Below are positions 15,499 to 23,972 of a stretch of DNA of 64,000 nt, one piece after another (positions within the stretch are counted from its first letter, which is position 1; every line of letters starts with the position of its first letter). The stretch is from assembly GCF_003952485.1 (NCBI RefSeq), contig NZ_CP034447.1, positions 1,178,001 to 1,242,000 on the forward strand, in the 5' to 3' direction. The notes under the pieces are model-generated. The model was not told the DNA's origin. It did no database searches and saw only the letters and a program-made list of their open reading frames with translations. This DNA comes from Mesorhizobium sp. M1E.F.Ca.ET.045.02.1.1. GTDB lineage: Bacteria; Pseudomonadota; Alphaproteobacteria; Rhizobiales; Rhizobiaceae. Position numbers and translations under genes: made by a program.

Positions 15499-17793
15499 AT
15501 GAAGGTTGCGGTTCTCGGCGGCGGACCGGCCGGCCTCTACTTTGCCATCTCATTGAAGCTGCGCGACGCCGCGCACGAGGTGACTGTCTATGAGCGCAAC
15601 CGCCCGGACGACACCTTCGGCTGGGGCGTGGTGCTGTCGGCCGAAACGCTGGACAATCTGACCAGGAACGATCCCGTCAGCGCCGTCTGGATCAAGAAGC
15701 ATTTCGCCTATTGGGACGACATTGCCGTCGTCCATGACGGCGTGCGCACCGTTTCCACCGGCCACGGATTCTGCGGTATCGGCCGCAAGCGGCTCTTGAT
15801 CCTTTTGCAGCGGCGGGCGCGCGAGCTCGGCATCAAGCTGATGTTCGAGACGGAGATTTCAGATCCGAAGCCATTCATGGAAACGCATGACCTGGTGGTC
15901 GCGGCGGATGGGTTGAACTCTAAGTCACGCGCCATTTTCGTCGATGTCTTCAAGCCCGACATCGACACCCGCAAGTGCAAGTTCGTGTGGCTCGGCACCA
16001 CGCAGAAATTCGACGACGCCTTCACCTTCATCTTCGAGAAGACGGAGCATGGCTGGGTCTGGGCGCATGCCTACCAGTTCGACAGCGAGACCGCGACCTT
16101 CATCGTCGAATGCAGCGAGCAGACTTGGGCTGCTTTCGGCTTTGGCCAAATGACGCAGCAGGAATCGATCGCGGCCTGCGAACGCATCTTCGAAAAGCAT
16201 CTCGGCGGCCATCCGCTGATGACCAATGCCAATCACATCCGCGGTTCGGCCTGGATCAATTTCCCGCGCGTGCTGTGCGAGCGCTGGTCCTACAAGAACC
16301 TGGCGCTGATGGGCGACGCCGCGGCAAGTGCGCATTTCTCGATCGGCTCCGGCACCAAGCTGGCGCTGGAAAGCGCCGTCGCGCTCGCCGACTATGTCGA
16401 GTCCGAGCCGGACCTCGAAGCGGCCTTCCGCAAATACGAGGATGCGCGGCGCACGGAGGTGCTGAAGCTGCAGTCGGCGGCCCGCAATTCGCTGGAATGG
16501 TTCGAGGAAGTCGAACGGTATCTCGGCCTCGATCCAGTTCAGTTCAACTATTCGCTGCTCACCCGCTCGCAGCGCATCAGCCACGAGAATCTGAGGCTGC
16601 GCGACGCCGAATGGCTGGCGGGAGCGGAGGAATGGTTCCAGCGCAAGGCCGGCGCCGGCGGCAACATGCTGCGCCGGGCGCCGATGTTCGCGCCGTTCAA
16701 GCTGCGCGACATGGCGCTCAACAACCGCATCGTCGTCTCGCCGATGGCGCAGTACAAGGCGGTCGACGGCTGCCCGACCGACTGGCATTTTGCTCATTAT
16801 GCCGAGCGCGCCAAGGGCGGCGCCGGCCTCATCTATATCGAAATGACCTGCGTCAGCCCCGAGGGGCGCATCACCCCGGGCTGTACGGGCTTCTACAAGC
16901 CCGAACACGAAGTCGCCTGGAAGCGCCTGGTCGATTTCGTGCATGCCGAGACGGAAGCGAAAATCTGCGCCCAGATCGGCCACTCCGGCGCCAAGGGCTC
17001 GACCCGCCTAGGCTGGGAAGGAACCGACGAGCCGCTCATTTCCGGCAACTGGCCGGTGATGGCGCCGTCGGCGGTGCCTTGGTCGCCGCAGAATCAGATG
17101 CCGAAGGCGATGGACCGCGCCGACATGGACATGGTGCGAGACCAGTTCGTCGCCTCGGCCGAGATGGCAAAGCGCTGCGGTTTCGACATGCTAGAGATCC
17201 ACGCCGCGCATGGCTATCTGCTCTCCGCCTTCATCACGCCGCTGACCAACCACCGCACCGACGAGTATGGCGGCCCGCTCGAGAACCGCATGCGCTATCC
17301 GCTGGAGATCTTCCACGCGGTGCGCGCCGTGTGGCCGGCGGAAAAGCCGATCTCGATGCGCATCTCGGCCAATGATTGGGTGGGCATCGAAGGCGTCACG
17401 CCGGCCGATGCGGTCGAGATCGCCAGACTGCTGCATCAAGCCGGCATCGACCTCTGCGACGTCTCGGCCGGCCAGACGACGATTGCCGCCAAGCCGGTCT
17501 ACGGCCGCATGTTCCAGACGCCGTTTTCGGACCGCATCCGCAACGAGGTCGGCATGGCGACCATGGCGGTCGGCAACATCTACGAGCCTGACCACGCCAA
17601 CTCGATCCTGATGGCCGGGCGCGCTGACCTTGTGGCGCTGGCCAGGCCGCATCTTACCGACCCCTACTGGACGCTGCATGCGGCGGTCACCCTCGGCGAC
17701 CGCGGCGTCAAATGGCCGGATCCCTATCTGCGCGGACGCGACCAGATCTACCGCCTGGCCGAGCGCGAAGCGGCGGCAGGGCTCAAGGTATGA
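15499..17793 (+). CDS. bifunctional flavin monooxygenase / Old Yellow Enzyme reductase (anthraniloyl-CoA or salicylyl-CoA type)
   Basis: A 764-residue fusion. Residues 1-380 are a class A flavin monooxygenase: [16 protein letters not shown] at the N-terminus, then [24 protein letters not shown] binding FAD. Residues about 395-755 are an Old Yellow Enzyme domain: [20 protein letters not shown], the [15 protein letters not shown] substrate-site motif and [14 protein letters not shown]. The same architecture is known from 2-aminobenzoyl-CoA monooxygenase/reductase of Azoarcus evansii, which hydroxylates and then reduces the ring of anthraniloyl-CoA; databases call rhizobial versions salicylyl-CoA 5-hydroxylase/oxidoreductase. 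GAGGAG stands 9 bases before the ATG. It heads the operon with SDR, crotonase, acyl-CoA dehydrogenase and RidA, which fits processing of its CoA-bound product. Architecture certain; substrate inferred. Confidence 0.92.
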   Translation: MKVAVLGGGPAGLYFAISLKLRDAAHEVTVYERNRPDDTFGWGVVLSAETLDNLTRNDPVSAVWIKKHFAYWDDIAVVHDGVRTVSTGHGFCGIGRKRLLILLQRRARELGIKLMFETEISDPKPFMETHDLVVAADGLNSKSRAIFVDVFKPDIDTRKCKFVWLGTTQKFDDAFTFIFEKTEHGWVWAHAYQFDSETATFIVECSEQTWAAFGFGQMTQQESIAACERIFEKHLGGHPLMTNANHIRGSAWINFPRVLCERWSYKNLALMGDAAASAHFSIGSGTKLALESAVALADYVESEPDLEAAFRKYEDARRTEVLKLQSAARNSLEWFEEVERYLGLDPVQFNYSLLTRSQRISHENLRLRDAEWLAGAEEWFQRKAGAGGNMLRRAPMFAPFKLRDMALNNRIVVSPMAQYKAVDGCPTDWHFAHYAERAKGGAGLIYIEMTCVSPEGRITPGCTGFYKPEHEVAWKRLVDFVHAETEAKICAQIGHSGAKGSTRLGWEGTDEPLISGNWPVMAPSAVPWSPQNQMPKAMDRADMDMVRDQFVASAEMAKRCGFDMLEIHAAHGYLLSAFITPLTNHRTDEYGGPLENRMRYPLEIFHAVRAVWPAEKPISMRISANDWVGIEGVTPADAVEIARLLHQAGIDLCDVSAGQTTIAAKPVYGRMFQTPFSDRIRNEVGMATMAVGNIYEPDHANSILMAGRADLVALARPHLTDPYWTLHAAVTLGDRGVKWPDPYLRGRDQIYRLAEREAAAGLKV

Positions 17794-17814
17794 GTGCTTC
17801 CATGTTTTCACGTC

Positions 17815-17943
17815 GGCGCCGCCCCTCATCCGCCTACCGGCACCTTCTCCCCGTGAAGAACGGGGAGAAGGGACCTGCTCCAGCGCCGGTGACCCCCTCT
17901 CCGCGTTCTTCCCGCGGAGAGGGTAAGGGTGAGGGGCAGCGCC
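17815..17943. repeat. palindromic intergenic repeat (GCCCCTCA ends)
   Basis: About 129 bases with inverted ends GGCGCCGCCCCTCA and TGAGGGGCAGCGCC, and two inner hairpins: CTTCTCCCCGT / ACGGGGAGAAG and CCCTCTCCGCG / CGCGGAGAGGG. It fills most of the 168-base gap between the bifunctional enzyme gene and the SDR gene of the same operon. I see no coding capacity in it. It could influence downstream expression through mRNA structure. Confidence 0.8.
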
Positions 17944-17961
17944 CGCCTCGGGGATTGAGCT

Positions 17962-18720
17962 ATGATCGCCGGTAGACACGCCCTCGTCACCGGCGGTGGT
18001 TCCGGCGTCGGTCGTGCGATCGCGCTGGCATTAGCCGGCGTCGGCATCAACGTAACCATATGCGGGCGGCGCGAGGCGGCGCTTGCCGAGGTCGCGAAGG
18101 AGAACGCTTGCATCTTTGGTCTCGCCGCCGATGTCACCGATGAGGCAGACATGGCGGCTCTTTACGAGAAGGCGGAAGCGGCGCGCGGACCGTTCGATAT
18201 CGTCGTCGCCAATGCCGGCATGGCGGGCAGCGCGCCGGCGCACAAGACCTCGCTGGCCGACTGGCGGCGCACGCTCGACGTCAACCTGACCGGCGCTTTC
18301 CTGACGGTGAAGCCGGCACTGGCGGGCATGATCGCGCGGAAGGCGGGTCGGATCATATTCGTAGCCTCGACGGCCGGCCTGAAAGGCTACGCCTATGTCG
18401 CTCCTTACGTCGCCGCCAAGCACGGCGTGGTCGGGCTGATGCGGGCTTTAGCCACCGAGACCGCGAAGTCCGGCGTGACGGTGAATGCCGTCTGTCCGGG
18501 TTTCGTCGAAACCGACATGCTGGAGGAGTCCGTTCAGCGCATCGTGGGGAAGACCGGCCGCTCCGCCGACGAGGCGCGGGCGAGCCTCGCCGCGACGAAC
18601 CCGCAAGGGCGCTTCATCCAGCCCGAAGAGGTCGCCGCGGCGGTGCTCTGGCTGTGCAGCGACGCCGCCCGATCGATCACCGGGCAGGCGATCTCGATTT
18701 CCGGAGGCGAGACATGGTAG
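17962..18720 (+). CDS. short-chain dehydrogenase/reductase, 3-hydroxyacyl-CoA dehydrogenase type
   Basis: A 252-residue classical SDR. The cofactor loop VTGGGSGVGRAIA lies at the N-terminus, with NAG in VVANAGMAG; the catalytic Ser is in IIFVASTAG and the YxxxK pair in PYVAAKHG. GRR after the second strand suggests NADP preference, which is weak evidence. In anthraniloyl-CoA or beta-oxidation-like pathways an SDR oxidises or reduces the ring or chain hydroxy-CoA intermediate. It overlaps the following MarR gene by 7 bases, so expression is coupled. Confidence 0.9.
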   Translation: MIAGRHALVTGGGSGVGRAIALALAGVGINVTICGRREAALAEVAKENACIFGLAADVTDEADMAALYEKAEAARGPFDIVVANAGMAGSAPAHKTSLADWRRTLDVNLTGAFLTVKPALAGMIARKAGRIIFVASTAGLKGYAYVAPYVAAKHGVVGLMRALATETAKSGVTVNAVCPGFVETDMLEESVQRIVGKTGRSADEARASLAATNPQGRFIQPEEVAAAVLWLCSDAARSITGQAISISGGETW

Positions 18721-19178
18721 CAGGACCGACATCCACCGGGCCGGGCAAGGACAGGCTGCGCCTGTGGATACGCTTGCTGCGCGCCTCGCGCACGATCGAG
18801 GCCGAGCTGCGCGAACGGCTGAAGAAGGAATTCGACACCACGCTGCCCCGCTTCGATGTGATGGCAGCGCTCTATCGCGTGCCCGAAGGCATGCTGATGA
18901 GCGACCTGTCGCGCTTCCTGCTCGTGTCGAACGGCAATGTCACCGGCATCGTCGACCGGCTGGTTTCGGAAGGGCTCGTCGCCCGCGCGCGCCGCAACGG
19001 CGACCGCCGCACATCGATGGTGCGGCTGACCGAGGAAGGTACGAAGTCCTTCGCGGAGATTGCCGCCGCGCATGAGAACTGGGTCGGCGAGCTGCTCGGC
19101 AATGTCAGCGAGGACGAGGCCCGCCGCCTGACCGGCATGCTGAAATCGTTCCGCAGCAATTGGGAGGGACGCGAATGA
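18714..19178 (+). CDS. MarR-family transcriptional regulator (second)
   Basis: A 154-residue MarR protein. The HTH and wing are seen in [46 protein letters not shown] and [17 protein letters not shown]. The ATG at 18714 is preceded by GGAGG at a 7-base spacing, which decides against the longer upstream frame. It is embedded between SDR and crotonase genes with overlaps on both sides, an arrangement typical of autoregulated aromatic-CoA operons whose repressor is released by an acyl-CoA thioester. It is a candidate partner of the TTTMAGCNTRAAA palindromes. Confidence 0.92.
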   Translation: MVAGPTSTGPGKDRLRLWIRLLRASRTIEAELRERLKKEFDTTLPRFDVMAALYRVPEGMLMSDLSRFLLVSNGNVTGIVDRLVSEGLVARARRNGDRRTSMVRLTEEGTKSFAEIAAAHENWVGELLGNVSEDEARRLTGMLKSFRSNWEGRE

Positions 19179-19987
19179 GCAAGATGGCTGGCCTGAAACC
19201 CAAGCATTTCCTCTGGCAGGTGGAAGGCAGGATCGCCAGGGTCCGGCTCGACCGTCCCGAACGCAAGAACCCGCTGACCTTCGACAGCTATGCCGAGTTG
19301 CGCGACACTTTTCGCGACCTCGTCTATGCCGACGATGTCGACGCCGTCGTGTTCCTGCCCAATGGCGGCAATTTCTGCTCGGGCGGCGATGTCCACGACA
19401 TCATCGGGCCGCTGGTCAAGATGGATATGAAGGCGCTGCTCGCCTTCACGCGCATGACCGGCGACTTCGTCAAGGCGATGCTTAACTGCGGTAAGCCGAT
19501 CATCTCTGCCGTCGACGGCGTGGCGGTCGGCGCCGGCGCCATCATCGCCATGGCCTCCGACATCCGCATCGCCACGCCGGAGGCAAAGACCGCCTTCCTG
19601 TTCACCCGCGTCGGCCTTGCCGGCTGCGATATGGGCGCCTGCGCGATCCTGCCGCGCATCGTCGGCCAGGGCCGAGCGGCGGAGCTGCTTTATACCGGCC
19701 GCACGATGAGCGCCGCCGAAGGCGAGCGCTGGGGTTTCTACAATCGCCTCGTCGAGCCCGCTGCGCTCGAGGCCGACGCGCTCGACATGGCGGCGCGCAT
19801 CGTCTCCGGCCCGACCTTCGCGCATGGCATCACCAAGACACAACTCAACCAGGAATGGTCGATGGGCCTCGACCAGGCGATCGAGGCGGAAGCGCAGGCG
19901 CAGGCGATCTGCATGCAGACCGGCGATTTCGAGCGCGCCTATAAGGCCTTCGTGGCGAAGGAAAAGCCGGTGTTCGAGGGGAATTAG
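19175..19987 (+). CDS. enoyl-CoA hydratase/isomerase (crotonase) family protein with atypical active site
   Basis: A 270-residue crotonase-fold protein: [16 protein letters not shown] start, oxyanion-hole loop [13 protein letters not shown] and [19 protein letters not shown]. Both glutamates of classical enoyl-CoA hydratases are missing: the GGCELA position reads GAGAIIA and the QPE position reads FTR. Instead an Asp occurs in [13 protein letters not shown], near where dienoyl-CoA isomerases have a catalytic Asp. It may therefore be an isomerase, a ring-opening hydrolase or another CoA enzyme rather than a hydratase. Start ATG at 19175 follows GGGAGGG and overlaps the MarR stop as ATGA. Called enoyl-CoA hydratase by family only. 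Confidence 0.88.
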   Translation: MSKMAGLKPKHFLWQVEGRIARVRLDRPERKNPLTFDSYAELRDTFRDLVYADDVDAVVFLPNGGNFCSGGDVHDIIGPLVKMDMKALLAFTRMTGDFVKAMLNCGKPIISAVDGVAVGAGAIIAMASDIRIATPEAKTAFLFTRVGLAGCDMGACAILPRIVGQGRAAELLYTGRTMSAAEGERWGFYNRLVEPAALEADALDMAARIVSGPTFAHGITKTQLNQEWSMGLDQAIEAEAQAQAICMQTGDFERAYKAFVAKEKPVFEGN

Positions 19988-20021
19988 CGATGATTGCTTT
20001 GATGGAAACGTCGGCGGGACA

Positions 20022-20181
20022 GCGCCCCCCTCTGTCCTGCCGGACATCTCCCCCTCAAGGGGGGAGATTGGCAGCTTGGGCGCCGGCTCCCATCCTGCAG
20101 CGTTGGCGATTGGCGAAAGCGACGATGACAGCCGATCTCCCCCCTAGAGGGGGAGATGGCCGGCAGGCCAGAGGGGGGCGC
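20022..20181. repeat. palindromic intergenic repeat, copy 2
   Basis: About 160 bases with ends GCGCCCCCCTCTG and CAGAGGGGGGCGC and inner arms CATCTCCCCCTC / GAGGGGGAGATG. The interior, read on the minus strand, shares GGCTGTCATCG and CTTTCGCCAATC with copy 1 at 6631-6785, so the two copies are in opposite orientation. It fills the gap between the crotonase and acyl-CoA dehydrogenase genes and carries no gene. Confidence 0.85.
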
Positions 20182-20218
20182 CGTAGAGCGCAAACCCCGA
20201 AGTACTGCGGAGGCAGAC

Positions 20219-21367
20219 ATGCCTGACCGCTCCTTCCTCTCATGGCCGTTCTTCGAAGACCACCATCGCGCGCTGGCAGAAAAGCTCGACGCCTGGTGCG
20301 CGAAGAACCTTCCCGTAGATCACCACGATGTCGACGCGGCCTGCCGCGCGCTGGTGGCGATGCTTGGCCGCGACGGCTGGCTGAAGCCGACAGCGCTCGA
20401 CTCCGCCAACCCCGGGCCGCTCGATGTGCGCACGCTCTGCATCACCCGCGAAACACTCGCACGCCATGACGGGCTGGCCGACTTCGCCTTCGCCATGCAG
20501 GGTCTCGGCACCGGCGCGATCTCGCTTTTCGGCACACCGGACCAGCAGCGCTGGCTTGCGAAGACGCGGGCCGGCCAGGCAATCTCGGCCTTTGCTCTCT
20601 CGGAACCACGTTCGGGTTCGGACGTCGCCAATATGGAGATGACGGCGATCCGCGACGGTGACTTCTACGTGCTTTCGGGCGAGAAGACCTGGATCTCCAA
20701 TGGCGGCATCGCCGACCTCTATGTCGTCTTTGCGCGGACCGGCGAGGCGCCCGGCGCCAAAGGCATTTCCGCCTTCATCGTGCCTGCGGATACGAAGGGC
20801 CTCGGCATTGCCGAGCGGCTGGAGGTGATCGCCCCTCACCCGCTGGCGCGGCTCTCCTTCGATAATGTGCGCGTTCCCGTTTCTGCGCTGATTGGAAAGC
20901 CGGGCGAGGGTTTTCGCATCGCCATGTCGGTGCTCGACGTCTTCCGTTCGACGGTGGGCGCCGCTGCGCTCGGCTTCGCGCGGCGCGCGCTCGACGAGAG
21001 CGTCAAAAGGGCGGCCGAGCGCAAGCTGTTCGGCGCGCCGATGGCCGAACTGCAAATGGTGCAGGGCCACATCGCCGAGATGGCGCTCGATGTCGACGCC
21101 GCCGCCCTGCTGATCTATCGCGCCGCCTGGACCAAGGACATGGGGGCCGCGCGGGTGACGCGCGAAGCTGCGATGGCGAAGCTCTTCGCCACCGACAGGG
21201 CGCAGGAGGTGATCGACAAGGCGGTGCAACTGCATGGCGGCGATGGCGTGCGCAAGGGCCACATCGTCGAGAGCCTCTATCGCGAGATCCGGGCGCTGCG
21301 CATCTACGAAGGCGCCTCCGACGTGCAGAAGGTGGTGATCGCCAGGCAGGTCATGGGAGCGGCGTGA
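20219..21367 (+). CDS. acyl-CoA dehydrogenase
   Basis: A 382-residue flavoprotein of the acyl-CoA dehydrogenase family. FAD-contact segments are [18 protein letters not shown] and [18 protein letters not shown]; the catalytic base is the Glu of [11 protein letters not shown] near the C-terminus, as in short-chain dehydrogenases. The start ATG at 20219 follows GGAGG with an 8-base gap. It would introduce a double bond alpha-beta to the CoA ester of the dearomatised or ring-opened intermediate, passing electrons to ETF. Its place in the operon with the bifunctional monooxygenase mirrors aerobic 2-aminobenzoyl-CoA gene clusters. Confidence 0.92.
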   Translation: MPDRSFLSWPFFEDHHRALAEKLDAWCAKNLPVDHHDVDAACRALVAMLGRDGWLKPTALDSANPGPLDVRTLCITRETLARHDGLADFAFAMQGLGTGAISLFGTPDQQRWLAKTRAGQAISAFALSEPRSGSDVANMEMTAIRDGDFYVLSGEKTWISNGGIADLYVVFARTGEAPGAKGISAFIVPADTKGLGIAERLEVIAPHPLARLSFDNVRVPVSALIGKPGEGFRIAMSVLDVFRSTVGAAALGFARRALDESVKRAAERKLFGAPMAELQMVQGHIAEMALDVDAAALLIYRAAWTKDMGAARVTREAAMAKLFATDRAQEVIDKAVQLHGGDGVRKGHIVESLYREIRALRIYEGASDVQKVVIARQVMGAA

Positions 21368-21411
21368 GACCATGCCTTGCGAACCGCATTCGACTTAAGG
21401 GGAGGCTAGAC

Positions 21412-21807
21412 GTGCACACTATCCTGCAGCCGGAAGGCTGGGCCAAACCGATCGGCTACGCCAATGGCGTGGCCGCGCGTGGCCGGCTTGTCTTTATCGG
21501 CGGCCAGGTCGGCTGGAACGCCGAATGCCGGTTCGAGACCGACGACTTCGTCGGTCAGGTGCGCCAGACGCTCGCCAATGTCGTTGCCATTCTCGCCGAA
21601 GCCGGCGGCGAGCCGCAGCACATCACCTCGATGACCTGGTATTTCACCGACAAGGCCGAGTACCTCGCCAACCTCAAGGGGATCGGCGAAGCCTACCGCG
21701 CAATCATCGGCCGGCACTTCCCGGCGATGGCCGCCATGCAGGTGGTGGCGCTGGTCGAAGACCGCGCCAAGGTGGAGATACAGGCTACGGCGGTCATTCC
21801 GGACTGA
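21412..21807 (+). CDS. RidA-family protein (enamine/imine deaminase type)
   Basis: A 131-residue RidA/YjgF protein (QPEGWAKPIGYANGVAARG, then VFIGGQVGWN, FVGQVRQTLANVVAILAEAGG and AAMQVVALVEDRAKVEIQATAV). The GTG at 21412 has GGGGAGG 6 bases upstream and begins at the usual family N-terminus. RidA proteins hydrolyse enamines and imines, releasing ammonia. As the last gene of an operon whose main enzyme would yield a 2-amino-enone CoA ester, it could remove that nitrogen; this is inference. An Arg that binds the substrate carboxylate in classical RidA is not obvious at the usual place, so it belongs to a Rid subgroup rather than RidA proper. Confidence 0.85.
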   Translation: MHTILQPEGWAKPIGYANGVAARGRLVFIGGQVGWNAECRFETDDFVGQVRQTLANVVAILAEAGGEPQHITSMTWYFTDKAEYLANLKGIGEAYRAIIGRHFPAMAAMQVVALVEDRAKVEIQATAVIPD

Positions 21808-21808
21808 G

Positions 21809-22900
21809 CTATTCGCGATAGCCTGCCCGCTTCAGCAGCGGCAGCACACAATCGCAGAAATAGGGCAGTTCCTGTGTGTAATTGACGAAGGAAAGCGCGA
21901 TGCCTTGGTAGCCTTGCTCGGCAATGGCGATCATGTCGGCCGCGATCGTTTCCGGCGTGCCGACCAGGGGATAGGTGCCGGCGCCGCCGGCGAAACGCTG
22001 CCGGTAGCGCTCATAGGCATGCTGGTCATGCGATTGCGAGAACTCCTTCTTGCCCGCCATATGGGCGTCGACCGCCTCATGATCGGCCATCGTCACCGCG
22101 TAGCGCGTATAATAGGCTTGAGCTTCTTCCATCGTCGGCCGGCACACCACATGCGCAACCGTGTAGACGCCGACATTGCGGCCCAGCCTGTCCGCCCGCT
22201 CGCTGATGTCGGCCACATGCTTGCCCGCGTCGGCCATTTCGGAAAATGTCGTGAACAGATAGTCGCATCTGGCGGCGGCGAAATCCCGGCCGGGCCCACC
22301 GAAGGCGGCGTTCATCGTCACCGGGCGCGGCACCTGCAGGCTGGCCGGCCGGCTCACTGCCTCCTTCAGGCGATAGTAGGTTCCGTCGTAATCGAGCGGG
22401 GCGTCGGATGTGTAGAGCCTTTCGAGGATCTCGATCCACTCGGCCGCCTGGTCGTAGCCCTTCTCCACCAGCGGCGTGCCGAACATGCCGAATTCCTTCG
22501 GGTTCCAGCCGCAGACGATATTGAGGCCGGCCCGGCCCTGGCTGATATGGTCGACCGTCGCCAGCGCCTTGGCGGCGTAGAGCGGGTGTACCAGCGGCAC
22601 GTGCACGGTCATGAACAGGCCGATCCGCTCAGTCGCGGCGCCGAGCGCGGCCGCCCAGGTGAATGTCTCGAACGACCATTCGCGCACCTTGTTGCGGCCG
22701 CCGAAGCCCCGCCAGCGCGCGATCGGCAGCATGAATTCGAGACCCGCGCGGTCGGCTATCTGCGCCGCCGTCAGATTGTCCCGCCACCCGGCGGCCCAGC
22801 GTTCGGGCACGTCGGTGATGGCAAGGCCGCCATCCGCATTGGTCGAGAAGACGCCGAGCTTCAGTCTGTTCGGGCCTCGCAACGGATGGACTTTGATCAT
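21809..22900 (-). CDS. LLM-class flavin-dependent monooxygenase (RutA/SsuD-like)
   Basis: A 363-residue luciferase-like FMNH2-dependent monooxygenase. Visible features are FSTNADGGLAITDVPERW at the N-terminus, a GRAGLNIVCGWNPKEFGMFG stretch near residue 135 and MNAAFGGPGRDFAA. It resembles RutA and alkanesulfonate/dimethylsulfone monooxygenases. The ATG at 22900 starts at the family N-terminus; the open frame reaching 22954 runs through the operator palindrome and is not believed. It is convergent with the RidA gene (one base apart) and divergent from an HpcH/HpaI aldolase gene, with a strong palindrome between. A reductase partner is not in the window. Substrate unknown. Confidence 0.88.
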   Translation of the reverse strand: MIKVHPLRGPNRLKLGVFSTNADGGLAITDVPERWAAGWRDNLTAAQIADRAGLEFMLPIARWRGFGGRNKVREWSFETFTWAAALGAATERIGLFMTVHVPLVHPLYAAKALATVDHISQGRAGLNIVCGWNPKEFGMFGTPLVEKGYDQAAEWIEILERLYTSDAPLDYDGTYYRLKEAVSRPASLQVPRPVTMNAAFGGPGRDFAAARCDYLFTTFSEMADAGKHVADISERADRLGRNVGVYTVAHVVCRPTMEEAQAYYTRYAVTMADHEAVDAHMAGKKEFSQSHDQHAYERYRQRFAGGAGTYPLVGTPETIAADMIAIAEQGYQGIALSFVNYTQELPYFCDCVLPLLKRAGYRE

Positions 22901-22946
22901 GTCTCTAACTCGTTCTGGAATAGGCCACGCTAGGCCCGCGCGAAAA

Positions 22947-22964
22947 TATTTCAAGCCTGAAATA
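22947..22964. promoter_or_regulatory. palindromic operator candidate 3 (MarR type)
   Basis: TATTTCAAGCCTGAAATA is an 18-base dyad with 16 of 18 positions symmetric, in the 122-base gap between the divergent monooxygenase and aldolase genes. It is the longest member of the set at 7748, 15343, 22947 and 23840. Confidence 0.65.
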
Positions 22965-23022
22965 GCTTCGCCTCATCGTCGTTTGCGGGTATGAAACAGG
23001 GACACGACCGCAAGAGAGAGAC

Positions 23023-23799
23023 ATGAACGAATTTCGCCGGAAGTGCGTGGGCAGAGAAAACCTCGTCGGCTCCTTCGCAGCCATACCCCATGCCGTCGCC
23101 ATCGAGGTGATGGCACAGTCCGGCCTCGATTTTCTTTGCATCGACTGGGAGCACGCTCAGATATCGCGGGATCTCGTCGAAGGCATGGTCCGGGCGGCGG
23201 ATGTCCATCGCGTTCCGACCATGGTGCGTGTGCCCGGCCATGGATCCGAAGCCATAGCGGCGGCGCTGGACAGCGGCGCGCAAGGCGTGCTTGTCCCACG
23301 CGTGTCGAGCGCGGGCCAGGCCATGATGGCGGTGCAGGCTTCGCGCTACCCGCCAGCCGGCGAGCGCGGCGTCGGACCCGGGCGGGCCGCCGGCTACGGC
23401 TATCGCATCCCGGAATATCTCGCCGCCGCCAATGACAGGACCGTGGTCGCGGTTCAGGTCGAGACCGCGGAGGGTCTTGCGAATATCGAGGCCATTGCCG
23501 CTGTCGATGGCGTCGACGTGATCTTCGTCGGCCCTGGGGACCTTTCGGTGTCGATCGACGCGGTTGGGCCGACGGGCGCCGACAAGCTGGCTCAGGCGAT
23601 CCGGACGATCATCGGCGTAACGGTCGCACACGGCAGAACGGCAGGCATATTTTGCGCCAAGCCGCACGACACCGGCCCATGGGCGGCCATCGGCGCCAGT
23701 TTCTTCGTCCTTGCCAGCGACACGATGTTTCTCGGTGCGGGCGCCGGTGCCGGAAAGGCGGCGGCAACCGCCGAACTCGCCCGAGCGGCACACCGTTAA
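23023..23799 (+). CDS. HpcH/HpaI aldolase/citrate lyase-family protein
   Basis: A 258-residue class II pyruvate aldolase-type TIM barrel: EVMAQSGLDFLCIDWEHAQ near the start, VRVPGHGSEAIAAALDSGAQGVLVPRVSSA, GYRIPEYLAAAN, QVETAEGLANIEAIAAVDGVDVIFVGPGDLS (metal-binding Glu/Asp region). These enzymes cleave 4-hydroxy-2-oxo acids or 2-keto-3-deoxy sugar acids to pyruvate and an aldehyde. The purine-rich AGAGAGAC just before the ATG serves as ribosome-binding site. It is divergent from the LLM monooxygenase and followed by an aminotransferase with its own palindrome, which hints at a ring- or chain-cleaving catabolic branch. Exact substrate unknown. Confidence 0.88.
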   Translation: MNEFRRKCVGRENLVGSFAAIPHAVAIEVMAQSGLDFLCIDWEHAQISRDLVEGMVRAADVHRVPTMVRVPGHGSEAIAAALDSGAQGVLVPRVSSAGQAMMAVQASRYPPAGERGVGPGRAAGYGYRIPEYLAAANDRTVVAVQVETAEGLANIEAIAAVDGVDVIFVGPGDLSVSIDAVGPTGADKLAQAIRTIIGVTVAHGRTAGIFCAKPHDTGPWAAIGASFFVLASDTMFLGAGAGAGKAAATAELARAAHR

Positions 23800-23839
23800 A
23801 CTCCGCTGCAGCGCGTCACTGGCGGCAAGGCGCGATATT

Positions 23840-23853
23840 TTTTAAGCTTAAAA
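23840..23853. promoter_or_regulatory. palindromic operator candidate 4 (MarR type)
   Basis: TTTTAAGCTTAAAA is a perfect 14-base palindrome, 120 bases before the aminotransferase start and 40 bases after the aldolase stop. It shares the core of the sites at 7748, 15343 and 22947, implying a separate promoter for the aminotransferase and amino-acid importer genes. Confidence 0.65.
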
Positions 23854-23972
23854 CTTTTACCTTGAAAAGTCCGAGACTTTGGATAAGCATTCAACATCGA
23901 CGGTGACCGCGGCCAAGTGTGCTGCCGGTCCTGTCGCGGCGTCCAGGGTGCGAGGTTCAGTCCTTGTCGTTC

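Noticed and set aside
15499..17793. Two separate genes joined by a sequencing error
   Set aside because: Fusion of the monooxygenase and Old Yellow Enzyme parts is the known architecture of this family and the frame is uninterrupted.
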